From DASSFG01 sp035547915 (GTDB lineage Bacteria; Planctomycetota; Planctomycetia; Pirellulales; JAICIG01), in the NCBI GenBank assembly GCA_035547915.1, contig DASZTS010000018.1:59934-123933 (forward strand): a stretch of DNA of 64,000 nucleotides. Direction: 5' to 3'. The notes below the pieces were generated by a model. The model did not search any database. It was not told the DNA's origin and saw only the letters and a program-made list of their open reading frames with translations. Position numbers and translations under genes: made by a program. How positions within the stretch are numbered: the stretch's first letter is position 1; each line of letters starts with the position of its first letter. Of the stretch, positions 39,554 to 47,333 are shown piece by piece.

Positions 39554-40723
39554 TCAGTAGAGCAACCCGATGCGCATGAGTGCGTTGTCGTTGATGTTGA
39601 ACGTGGGTGCGTGCGAGCGAAACAGCACGCGCCGGTCCGAAATCAAGCCTCCTTCGGCGAAGGCCGTCCACTTCCCCGCCGATGCCGAGGTGCCGAGCAT
39701 GAATTGCAGGTCGCTCATCTGCATGCGGGTCTTGGCCGATGGCGTGTCTTGGATCGAGACCTGCCACGCCTGCACCTGATAACCCGCGGAGGCATAGGTC
39801 CAGACATCCTTGTCCGCCACCTTGCCGTAATAGCGGCTGATGCGCGATTGCGGGAAAAACATCCGAAATTCCCAGCGACTATCGGGGGCCCAGATGAGGC
39901 CGCCGTAGGGGATGAGGATGCCGTGCACGCGGTTCCAGTAGGCGCAACCGCCCGCGACCCGCACCGTGGGCGACGCCTGGTAGAGCACCGCGAACCGACC
40001 GTCGACCATGTAGGCGTTGTGATCGAGAGAGCGGCGAAAATCGGCGTTGATCTGCGGCGTGATACCCGCCTGCCAATTCCAGGCGCCCGAGTGGAGCGAA
40101 CTGACCTGCACGTCGGAGACGAGTTGGTCGGCGCCCGGCGGCAGGGCGACTCCCGAGGGGCCGGTCCACCAGGACGTGTTCCAAGCTCCCGTCCAGGCGA
40201 AGAGATGGCGGGAGCCTACCAGCCGCGCGTAACGGGCCCAGGCGTTGTATTGCAAGTCCTGAAACGAGCCGCTGACGTCGCGCACGGCCGACGTCGGAAC
40301 CGACACCATCTCATCCGCGAAATACCAACCCAGGCGGTAGGGCTGATAACCGGCATTGCCGTAGGCGAGCTGCCGCGAAAAGGGATCGTAGTAGGCGGCC
40401 GTTTCTTCGTAGTGCGCGGGAGCTCGGGTGTTCGACGTGGCACCCGCCGGCGGCGGCAGCGCGGGGTCGGGGTCGGCCGGCATGTCCGATTGCAACTCGC
40501 CATCACGCCATTGCCAATTCCTGAGCTGGTATTCGGCCGGGGCCGGTGCGCTCGGCGGCTGCCAAGCCGGACCACCGCCCACGGGCGCGGGGTCGGCGCC
40601 GAGTGAAAGGGCCACGACGAGGGCGCACAACAACACGGAAGGCCACCGGCGATGAAGGGAACGACCGTCCCCAGAAGGGGGCAAGTGCGCAAGGTTCTTC
40701 GGAGCCGTGTTTCGTGTCAACAC
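39554..40723 (-). CDS. Probable outer-membrane beta-barrel protein (DUF6268-like)
   Basis: 389 residues from GTG 40723; an internal GTG shortly before the hydrophobic segment (VLLCALVVALSLGADP) is an alternative start. After the signal and a Pro-rich linker, the protein consists of alternating hydrophobic/polar strands rich in Tyr, Trp and Gly (for example VAGGCAYWNRVHGILIPYGGLIW, WEFRMFFPQSRISRYYG), ending in a terminal aromatic residue (MRIGLLY). That pattern is typical of Gram-negative outer-membrane barrels and resembles DUF6268 proteins. It begins the minus-strand run leading to the alpha-oxoamine synthase and ketosynthases. Its start faces the divergent ACP gene, so one control region may serve both. 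Confidence 0.65.
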   Translation of the reverse strand: MLTRNTAPKNLAHLPPSGDGRSLHRRWPSVLLCALVVALSLGADPAPVGGGPAWQPPSAPAPAEYQLRNWQWRDGELQSDMPADPDPALPPPAGATSNTRAPAHYEETAAYYDPFSRQLAYGNAGYQPYRLGWYFADEMVSVPTSAVRDVSGSFQDLQYNAWARYARLVGSRHLFAWTGAWNTSWWTGPSGVALPPGADQLVSDVQVSSLHSGAWNWQAGITPQINADFRRSLDHNAYMVDGRFAVLYQASPTVRVAGGCAYWNRVHGILIPYGGLIWAPDSRWEFRMFFPQSRISRYYGKVADKDVWTYASAGYQVQAWQVSIQDTPSAKTRMQMSDLQFMLGTSASAGKWTAFAEGGLISDRRVLFRSHAPTFNINDNALMRIGLLY

Positions 40724-40810
40724 CGATTACTGAGGTTGTGGCAATTACCGGACTTTGATACCTACCACAATTCAAACCCGGGACATCCCTTCAAACCATA
40801 CGGCCAATCG

Positions 40811-41092
40811 ATGAATCGCGAGCAGATCCGCGTTGTGCTGAAAACGATCTTCGAAGAAGAGACCAACCAAAGCCTGGCATCGTTGGACGACGATGCCCTC
40901 TTGGCCGAGGATTTCGCGCTCGACTCCGTGGACCTGGTCAGCCTGCTGATGCGCGTCGAGAGTCATTTCCAGGTTCGCTTGACCAATGCCGAACTGACCG
41001 ACAGCCGCACGGTGGGCGCCCTGATCGATCTGGTGAAGACGAAGGTGAATGATCCGGCAGCGCAAACAAATCGTTTGCGGGCGGCGGCGTAG
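40811..41092 (+). CDS. Acyl carrier protein
   Basis: 93 residues from ATG 40811. The frame is open further upstream, but the ATG begins the carrier fold. The phosphopantetheine site is Ser39 in EDFALDSVDLVSLL, the DSx motif of ACPs. The flanking helices have the usual pattern (IRVVLKTIFEEE, NAELTDSRTVGALIDLV). The C-terminus extends beyond housekeeping ACP with a short tail. Being next to an alpha-oxoamine synthase and ketosynthase pair rather than fabD/fabG, it is likely a dedicated carrier for that pathway, comparable to the ACPs encoded with bacterial serine palmitoyltransferases. Head-to-head with the barrel protein gene and 37 bases before a second barrel gene. Confidence 0.9.
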   Translation: MNREQIRVVLKTIFEEETNQSLASLDDDALLAEDFALDSVDLVSLLMRVESHFQVRLTNAELTDSRTVGALIDLVKTKVNDPAAQTNRLRAAA

Positions 41093-41129
41093 CCTGGGTG
41101 TGCGTGGTTGCGCTCCGAGTGAGGGCCAA

Positions 41130-42107
41130 ATGGTAAAATCGACGCGTCACCCAACACCGGCCGGGCTGATGGTCTGGCTATGGTGTGTGACGGTGTGCGG
41201 GCAGGCACTCGCGATCGCGCCCGGCGCCGGCACGACCGACGACGGCGACTGGCCACCGTTGCGATCACCCGCCGGCGGATCGGTCTCCGCCGAAGAATCG
41301 CCCGAGGACCAGGTATTTACCGACCCCGCCCCGGCCTATCGGGGCTTGCAGCGGCCGCCCCGCGAATATCTCGGCCAGTCTGCGCAGCCGCCCGAACCGT
41401 TGCCGTCGCAGGTCGCGCCGATGCCGGCGCAGCCCGTGCCGGCACCGAACTCGACGCGCGCCGTGCTTTCGAGTTGGCTTCCGGAGGGGCTGATTCCGGG
41501 TTGGAGTCCCACCCCCGACTCACGCAAGGACCGCGGCATCGGCGGTCCACTCAAGACCGGAAGCTGGCGTTCGCAGCCGTTCTCGATCAGCGGCTTCGCC
41601 GGCGCTACGAACGGCGGGCCGCTCATCAACGGCCATGTGTTGCAGCGCCCGAGCTTCTATGGCGGCGCCAATTTCGGCTGGGATTACGACCATTATTGGG
41701 GGATCGAAAAGCGGTTGGGTTTCGGAGACCTGATCCTCACCAACGGCCAGCATCAGCCGCTCCAACAGGGGCTGAGCGTGACCGGCGAATACCGCGTGAT
41801 GTGGTATCCCTTGGGCGATGCCCGCTGGCGCCCGTTCCTCACGACCGGTATCGGTTGGAGCGATTTCTATTTCCAGGACGACCTGAACCGGCATCACCTC
41901 GACACGTTGCTGCTGTTTCCGTTCGGCGGTGGCCTGAAATACCAGCTCAACGAACGGCTGGCGCTGCGCATCGACATGATCGATGAGTTGACCTTTGCCG
42001 GCGGCGCCGTGAACACGTTTCATTACGTGGCCCTGACGGCCGGACTCGAGGTTCGCTACGGTAAGCGCCTGCTGCGTATGCCGTGGCATAAGAAGAGCGA
42101 TCCGTAA
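41130..42107 (+). CDS. Outer-membrane beta-barrel protein (OmpA-N/OMP_b-brl type)
   Basis: 325 residues from ATG 41130, with GAGGG about 5 bases upstream; the frame is open to 41049, which would place 27 basic residues before the signal. A signal segment (about 12-30) and a Pro/Gln/Ser-rich linker of about 100 residues precede a small barrel. The strand pattern FSISGFAGATNGG, GGANFGWDYDHYWGIEKRLGFGDL, VTGEYRVMWYPLG and ALTAGLEVRYGKRLL is typical of eight-stranded OMP_b-brl proteins. It lies between the ACP gene and fliQ on the same strand with small gaps (37 and 30 bases), so co-transcription with either is possible. Role unknown. Confidence 0.7.
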   Translation: MVKSTRHPTPAGLMVWLWCVTVCGQALAIAPGAGTTDDGDWPPLRSPAGGSVSAEESPEDQVFTDPAPAYRGLQRPPREYLGQSAQPPEPLPSQVAPMPAQPVPAPNSTRAVLSSWLPEGLIPGWSPTPDSRKDRGIGGPLKTGSWRSQPFSISGFAGATNGGPLINGHVLQRPSFYGGANFGWDYDHYWGIEKRLGFGDLILTNGQHQPLQQGLSVTGEYRVMWYPLGDARWRPFLTTGIGWSDFYFQDDLNRHHLDTLLLFPFGGGLKYQLNERLALRIDMIDELTFAGGAVNTFHYVALTAGLEVRYGKRLLRMPWHKKSDP

Positions 42108-42137
42108 TCGGATCCGTTGAAAGTCGAGAATTCGGCC

Positions 42138-42404
42138 ATGGACGTGTCCGATGCCGTCGATCTGGGTCGCGAAGCCATCTTGGTGGCGCTGGTGATCAGC
42201 GCCCCGGTGCTCATAGCGGGACTGCTCGTGGGGCTCGTCGTGGGCCTGTTGCAGGCACTCACCCAGATCCACGAGCAGACGGTCTCCTTCGTGCCGAGGA
42301 TCGTGGCCATGGTATTCGTGCTGGCTTACAGCCTGCCGTGGCTGCTGAACCAACTCGTCCAGTACGTGCAAGACGTCATCGGCGGCATCCCGGAAACTCT
42401 GTGA
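42138..42404 (+). CDS. fliQ: Flagellar/type III export protein FliQ
   Basis: 88 residues from ATG 42138, the usual FliQ length; an upstream TTG at 42117 is less likely. Two long hydrophobic helices (AILVALVISAPVLIAGLLVGL and FVPRIVAMVFVLAYSLPWLL) flank a polar loop with the family motif LQALTQIHEQTVSFVPR. FliQ packs with FliP and FliR into the helical export gate in the inner membrane. It is followed directly by fliR (0-base gap), but fliP is not adjacent, which is unusual for the common fliPQR order. Confidence 0.92.
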   Translation: MDVSDAVDLGREAILVALVISAPVLIAGLLVGLVVGLLQALTQIHEQTVSFVPRIVAMVFVLAYSLPWLLNQLVQYVQDVIGGIPETL

Positions 42405-43193
42405 TTGTTCGAACTCACGCAGCATCATCTGTATCTGTTCGCCCTGGTGCTGACCCGCACCAGCGGCATCGTCATCGCCGGGCCGCCGTTCGGAACCAAT
42501 GAACTGCCGACGCAGGTTCGCGTGATGCTCGGGCTGATGCTCGCGGCGCTTATCTATCCCGGCCAAATCGATACGCCGGTCACGCCGCCGCTGACGGTGG
42601 CGGGCTACATCCCGGCGCTGGGCGCCGAACTGTTCGTCGGTTTTCTGTTCGGCTCGGCCACGGTGCTGCTGTTCTCGGGCGTCCAGCTCGCCGGTCAGAT
42701 CGTCGGGCAGATGAGCGGCATGACCCTGGCCGACCTCTACAGTCCCGGGCTTGATGCCAACGTGCCGCTGTTGTCGCAGTTGCTCTACATGCTGGCGCTG
42801 GCCATCTTCTTGCTGGCCGGGGGGCACCGCCTGGCGATGGGTGGTTTTCTGGATACCTTTCAAACGATCCCCCCGGGCAGCATGGGCATGGCCACCTCGC
42901 TCACCGACTGCACCGTGACCTTGCTGGTGCAAAGCTTCTCGCTCGGCATTCGCGTGGCGGCTCCGGCGACCGTGGCGCTCTTGTTGGCGTCGCTCGTGCT
43001 CGGCATCATCAGTCGCACACTGCCGCAATTGAACGTGATGGCGCTCGGCTTCGGCGTCAACGCGATGACGACGTTCGGCATCCTCTCCGCCTCGCTCGCG
43101 GGCATGGCCTGGCTCTTTCAAGACGAGATGGAACCCGCGCTCCAAACCGTATTGAACGCCCTGGGCGCGGCCGCGGAGATCCGTGAGCGGTGA
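42405..43193 (+). CDS. fliR: Flagellar/type III export gate protein FliR
   Basis: 262 residues, TTG start right after the fliQ stop. Hydrophobic throughout, with about six membrane segments, and recognisable features of FliR: LVLTRTSGIVIAGPPFG near the start, VRVMLGLMLA, and LQLAGQIVGQMSGMTLAD-like GVQLAGQIVGQMSGM in the middle. FliR forms the cytoplasm-facing part of the export gate with FliP5-FliQ4 and contacts FlhB. A 131-base gap follows before flhB; the gap holds no gene. Confidence 0.92.
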   Translation: MFELTQHHLYLFALVLTRTSGIVIAGPPFGTNELPTQVRVMLGLMLAALIYPGQIDTPVTPPLTVAGYIPALGAELFVGFLFGSATVLLFSGVQLAGQIVGQMSGMTLADLYSPGLDANVPLLSQLLYMLALAIFLLAGGHRLAMGGFLDTFQTIPPGSMGMATSLTDCTVTLLVQSFSLGIRVAAPATVALLLASLVLGIISRTLPQLNVMALGFGVNAMTTFGILSASLAGMAWLFQDEMEPALQTVLNALGAAAEIRER

Positions 43194-43324
43194 TGCGGAA
43201 TCGCGTACACGGTTCGCGTTTCGCTCCGAGTCGGCAGGAACCATCGCGACGATGCGCGGAAACGGTCATGCGCCGATCGGCTTTTTCAAAATTCTTCTGA
43301 CCCTCGATTTCGACCTTCTGAGAC

Positions 43325-44398
43325 GTGCCCGAACAGGACGGGGAAAAGTCGCAGGAAGCAACCCAGTATCGGCGCCAGCAGGCGCGCGAACAGGGTCACG
43401 TTGCGCAGAGCCAAGACCTCGGCTCGGCGGCGCTGTTGCTGGGGGCGCTGGTGGCCATGCTGTGGCTGGGCGGCTCGGTGGTCACGGTGTTGGGCGTGTT
43501 CGCCGATCGCTACCTAGGGGGCGATGCCTGGCTGGAAACCGACGTCGGGTCGCTCACGACCGAATTCTCGAGCGTGATGTCGTCGTTGGCGCCGGCCCTG
43601 TTGCCGCTCTTGCTCACCATGCTCGCCGTCGCGGTCTGCACCAGCCTGGCGCAGGTCGGGCTGTTGTTCTTGCCGGAAAAGCTCATTCCCGATCTGACCC
43701 GCATCGACCCGCTGCAAGGATTCAGCCGCGTGTTTTCCTTGCCGAGCGTGATGCGGCTGCTGTTCGGTCTGTTCAAGCTGGCGCTCGTGGCCGCGGTGGC
43801 CTACGCCAGCCTGTCCGACCAGATCGACGATGTATTGGCGCTGGTCGGTCTCGAATTGGGGCAGATCGCGGCGTTCATCAGCGACTCGCTCATCTGGACC
43901 GGCATCAAGATCGCTTTCGCGCTGCTGATGCTGGCGCTGTTCGATTACGGCTTTCAATGGTGGCGGCAGGAACAAGACCTGCGCATGACGACGCAAGAAG
44001 TGCGCGAGGAGATGAGAAACCTCCAGGGAGATCCCCAGGTCATCGGCCGGCGCCGCGCCGCGCAGCGTCAGCTCGTATTGGGCCGCGTGAACTCGGCGGT
44101 GCCGAAAGCCGACGTGGTGATCACCAACCCGACCGAACTGGCCATCGCCGTACAATACGATCCGACCGAGATGGCCGCTCCCATCGTCGTGGCCAAAGGC
44201 GCGGGTGTGCTCGCCACGCGCATTCGCAAACTGGCGCTCGAAAATGGGGTGCCGATCGTGGAGAAGAAACCGCTGGCCCAACTGCTCTACAAGGAGGTCG
44301 AGATCAACCATCCGATCCCGGCCAAGATGTACGCCGCGGTCGCCGAGATTCTGGCCTATGTCTATCAGCTCAAGGGCAAGAAGATGCCCGGCCGATAA
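43325..44398 (+). CDS. flhB: Flagellar/type III export switch protein FlhB with NPTE instead of NPTH
   Basis: 357 residues from GTG 43325. The N-terminus (MPEQDGEKSQEATQYRRQQAREQGHVAQS) has the expected acidic-then-basic pattern and is followed by four membrane helices. The cytoplasmic domain carries KADVVITNPTELAIAVQYD, where the autocleavage motif NPTH reads NPTE (N268-P269-T270-E271). The rest of the domain is well conserved (APIVVAKGAGVLATRIR, VPIVEKKPLAQLLY). FlhB switches substrate specificity of the export apparatus, usually after cleavage between Asn and Pro. The changed fourth residue may slow or prevent cleavage. Last gene of the fliQ-fliR-flhB group and convergent with hppA. Confidence 0.92.
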   Translation: MPEQDGEKSQEATQYRRQQAREQGHVAQSQDLGSAALLLGALVAMLWLGGSVVTVLGVFADRYLGGDAWLETDVGSLTTEFSSVMSSLAPALLPLLLTMLAVAVCTSLAQVGLLFLPEKLIPDLTRIDPLQGFSRVFSLPSVMRLLFGLFKLALVAAVAYASLSDQIDDVLALVGLELGQIAAFISDSLIWTGIKIAFALLMLALFDYGFQWWRQEQDLRMTTQEVREEMRNLQGDPQVIGRRRAAQRQLVLGRVNSAVPKADVVITNPTELAIAVQYDPTEMAAPIVVAKGAGVLATRIRKLALENGVPIVEKKPLAQLLYKEVEINHPIPAKMYAAVAEILAYVYQLKGKKMPGR

Positions 44399-44438
44399 AG
44401 CCCGTTGGGACGCGGATCGGCTGCGCCGCGCGCGCAAC

Positions 44439-44471
44439 AAAAAAGAACGGCAGGTTTGTGCCTGCCGTTCT
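44439..44471 (-). terminator. Rho-independent terminator of the pyrophosphatase gene
   Basis: On the minus strand an 11-base perfect stem (AGAACGGCAGG / CCTGCCGTTCT, 6-base loop) is followed by six T residues. This is the classical intrinsic terminator form, 36 bases after the hppA stop. On the plus strand there is no T-run after the stem, so for flhB it would act at most weakly. Confidence 0.85.
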
Positions 44472-44507
44472 CTCATGGGCAATAAATCGATCGCGGGAGC
44501 CGAAGCG

Positions 44508-47099
44508 CTATCCTTGCATGTCGGGCGTTTCGCGTTTCGATTGCCAGATGGCCCAAATGAGCCCCAGTGCCGACACGGCGATCGCTCCCCAGAACAACTG
44601 GTCGTGCGTCTTGGCCCCCTCCTTGAAATGCGTTTGCTGCCAGGCCTCTCCCATCCGTTGGATCAGCTCGCTGTCGTAGGGCAGGATCAACCCGATGATC
44701 AGCAGGCTCACCATGTTCATCACCTTGATGAGCGGATTGATGGCCGGGCCCGCCGTGTCCTTGAGCGGGTCGCCCACGGTGTCGCCCGTGATGGCCGCCT
44801 TGTGCTTCTCGCTCCCCTTACCGGTATTGGCTTCCGCGTTCTTCGGCTCGTCTTCGACGGTCTTCTTGGCGTTGTCCCACGCACCGCCGGCGTTCGCCAT
44901 GAACACGGCCAATAGCTGACCGGAAACGATCATGCCCGCCAAGAATCCAGCCAGGGCAATCGTACCGAGCCCGAAGCCCACGAGCATCGGCACCAGGATG
45001 GCCAGCAGCGCGGGACCGACGAGTTCCTTCTGGGCGGCCGTGGTGCAGATATCGACCACACGCCCGTAATCGGGCTTCTTGGTCCCTTCCCAGATCGCCT
45101 TGTCGCGGAACTGCGCACGGCACTCTTTGACGATCAGGAAGGCAGCGCGGCCGACGGCACGGATCGTCATCGAGCTGAACAAGAACGGCACCGATCCGCC
45201 GATGAGCATGCCGATGAACAGGTGCGGATTGGAGACCGTCAACAACGACGAGACCTTGGCATAGACGTCTTCCGTGATGGTGGCCGACTCACCCTGTCCG
45301 CCCGAACCGACCGACACGATGAAGCTGTTGAACAGTGACACGGCGGCGATCACGGCCGAGCCGATGGCGATGCCCTTGGTGATGGCCTTGGTCGTATTCC
45401 CCACGGCGTCGAGGTCGGCCAGGATCTGCCGCGCCTCCTTGTAATTCTTCTCGCCCATCGCCTGGGGGTCGTACCCCATCTCGCCGATGCCGTTGGCGTT
45501 GTCGGCGACCGGGCCGAACACGTCCATCGAGATGGTATTTCCCGTCAAGGTGAGCATACCGATGCCGCACATGGCGACGCCGAAGGCCACGAACGTGGCG
45601 TTGGTGCCCGCGTAGATCAACACGCTGGCCAACAGCGCACCCGCGATGATGAACACCGCGGCCACCGTACTTTCGTACCCCACGGCGAAGCCTTGGATGA
45701 TGTTCGTGGCGTGCCCCGTGGTACAGCTCTTAGCCAGGCTCTTCACCGGCGAATATTCGGTGCCGGTGTAATACTCGGTGCATTTGTTGAGAAACACGGC
45801 CAGGATGATGCCCACCAGGCAGGTCCAAGCGGGCCGCATGTCGAGTCCGGCGATGCCGAAGGTGGCCCAGGTGGGCAGGCCGGCCGTGACGTTTTCGGCC
45901 GTGTGTCCCGGAAATCCGGCCATCGCTTGCGGGTATTCGTCGAGGTAGGCCTGGTTGAAGTTCAGGTAGGCCCAACCGAGCGCGATGAATCCGACCACGC
46001 TGATGACCGAGCCGATGACGAAGCCGCGGTTGACGCTCTTCATCGCCTCGGCCGCCGCGCCCTTGTCGCCCGCGCGCACGCTGTAGGTGCTGATGATGCT
46101 GGCGATCACGCCGATGGCCCGCACCAACAACGGAAAGATCACGCCTTTGTGGCCGAAGCTCGCGATGCCGAGGATCATGGCGGCCACGATCGTCACTTCG
46201 TAGCTTTCGAAGATGTCGGCGGCCATGCCGGCACAGTCGCCCACGTTGTCGCCCACGTTGTCGGCGATCGTGGCGGCATTGCGCGGATCGTCTTCGGGGA
46301 TACCGGCCTCGAGCTTGCCCACGAGGTCGGCGCCCACGTCGGCCGCCTTCGTATAGATGCCTCCGCCCACGCGCATGAACAATGCCAGCAGCGTGCCGCC
46401 GAAGCCGAAGCCGAGCAGCGCCTCATAGGCATGCTCGCCGTACATCAAGAAGATGATCGAGCCGCCGAGCAGGCCCAGACCATCGGTGAGCATGCCGGTG
46501 ATCGTGCCGGTGCGGTAACCGAGCTGCAAGGCACCGCCGAAGCTGGTCTGGGCGGCCGCCGCCACGCGCAGGTTGCCGATGGTGGCCAACCGCATTCCCA
46601 CGAAACCGACCGTCGCCGAGAAGATCGACCCGACCAAGAACGAGATGGCGCGACCCCATGCAATCTTCGGATCGGTGCCGGGCGTCTGCATCGCGGCGAA
46701 ATAGAGACCGACCGTGATCACGATGATCAGCAAACCGACGACGCGGAACTGCCGGAAGAGATAAGCATCGGCACCTTCGCGCACGGCCTGCGCGATCTCT
46801 TGCATGCGGCTGGTGCCCTGGGGAGCATTCTTCACCTGGCCCACGAGCATCAGGGCGTACGCCAGCCCGGCGAGGGCGACCACGACGTTGGCAGCGAGGG
46901 CAACCTTTTCATAGGTCTCGTACCGATCGCTGGTAATCGGTTCCCAGAGCTCGACGGCTTTATGGTCCGGCTCGGTCGCGCCGAGTGCCGCTATCGCTTG
47001 GTATCCTCCTACTTGCAGCCAGCCGGCCCCCGCCGCGCAACTCAGGGCCAGCATCGCCAACAACATCATCGAGGCACGCCGCTTTGGAATCTGCTTCAT
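44508..47099 (-). CDS. hppA: Membrane-bound proton-translocating pyrophosphatase (K+-independent type)
   Basis: 863 residues from ATG 47099, with an AAGG sequence about 9 bases upstream; the frame is open to 47135. About sixteen membrane helices. Pyrophosphate and metal binding residues are visible in GGGIYTKAADVGADLVGKLE and EDDPRNAATIADNVGDNVGD, and near the C-terminus in GDTVGDPLKDTAGPAINPL. The subtype motif reads GNTTKAITKG, with Lys at the site that is Ala in K+-dependent enzymes and Thr three residues on, which marks K+-independent H+-pumps. It hydrolyses PPi to drive protons out and conserves energy. Its N-terminus is longer than usual (SxDRYETYEK region). It is monocistronic, with its own promoter-like site and terminator. 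Confidence 0.95.
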   Translation of the reverse strand: MKQIPKRRASMMLLAMLALSCAAGAGWLQVGGYQAIAALGATEPDHKAVELWEPITSDRYETYEKVALAANVVVALAGLAYALMLVGQVKNAPQGTSRMQEIAQAVREGADAYLFRQFRVVGLLIIVITVGLYFAAMQTPGTDPKIAWGRAISFLVGSIFSATVGFVGMRLATIGNLRVAAAAQTSFGGALQLGYRTGTITGMLTDGLGLLGGSIIFLMYGEHAYEALLGFGFGGTLLALFMRVGGGIYTKAADVGADLVGKLEAGIPEDDPRNAATIADNVGDNVGDCAGMAADIFESYEVTIVAAMILGIASFGHKGVIFPLLVRAIGVIASIISTYSVRAGDKGAAAEAMKSVNRGFVIGSVISVVGFIALGWAYLNFNQAYLDEYPQAMAGFPGHTAENVTAGLPTWATFGIAGLDMRPAWTCLVGIILAVFLNKCTEYYTGTEYSPVKSLAKSCTTGHATNIIQGFAVGYESTVAAVFIIAGALLASVLIYAGTNATFVAFGVAMCGIGMLTLTGNTISMDVFGPVADNANGIGEMGYDPQAMGEKNYKEARQILADLDAVGNTTKAITKGIAIGSAVIAAVSLFNSFIVSVGSGGQGESATITEDVYAKVSSLLTVSNPHLFIGMLIGGSVPFLFSSMTIRAVGRAAFLIVKECRAQFRDKAIWEGTKKPDYGRVVDICTTAAQKELVGPALLAILVPMLVGFGLGTIALAGFLAGMIVSGQLLAVFMANAGGAWDNAKKTVEDEPKNAEANTGKGSEKHKAAITGDTVGDPLKDTAGPAINPLIKVMNMVSLLIIGLILPYDSELIQRMGEAWQQTHFKEGAKTHDQLFWGAIAVSALGLIWAIWQSKRETPDMQG

Positions 47100-47303
47100 G
47101 TTCACCGCCTTGTATACGAATCCCTGTAAGAACAAGTCGCTATTGCCAAGCGAGAATGCACAAAAAATAGCCGATCGGCGACGTGCCTACCAGGGGCGTA
47201 GAAGCGCGCATGGAAGAATCACGGGCGGCGGGAATCGCCGCGGAATCGCGGGCGATCACGACGTTCGCATCGCGTCGTCGTGGAGCACAAATTGGCCCAG
47301 CGT

Positions 47304-47333
47304 AGTATAGGAATTCTGTCGCGATTTTCTCAA
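47304..47333 (-). promoter_or_regulatory. Sigma70-like promoter upstream of the pyrophosphatase gene
   Basis: On the minus strand TTGAGA (47333-47328) and TATACT (47309-47304) are 18 bases apart, a good sigma70 match in otherwise GC-rich DNA. The -35 overlaps the end of the GDSL gene. Transcription would give an untranslated leader of about 200 bases before hppA. Position and match are the only evidence. Confidence 0.45.

Noticed and set aside
41520..43244. 574-codon minus-strand frame over the barrel protein, fliQ and fliR
   Set aside because: Antisense to three recognisable genes; His/Gln/Arg-rich composition typical of shadow frames.
45693..47129. 478-codon plus-strand frame opposite the pyrophosphatase
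   Set aside because: Antisense to hppA with biased composition and no homology recognised.
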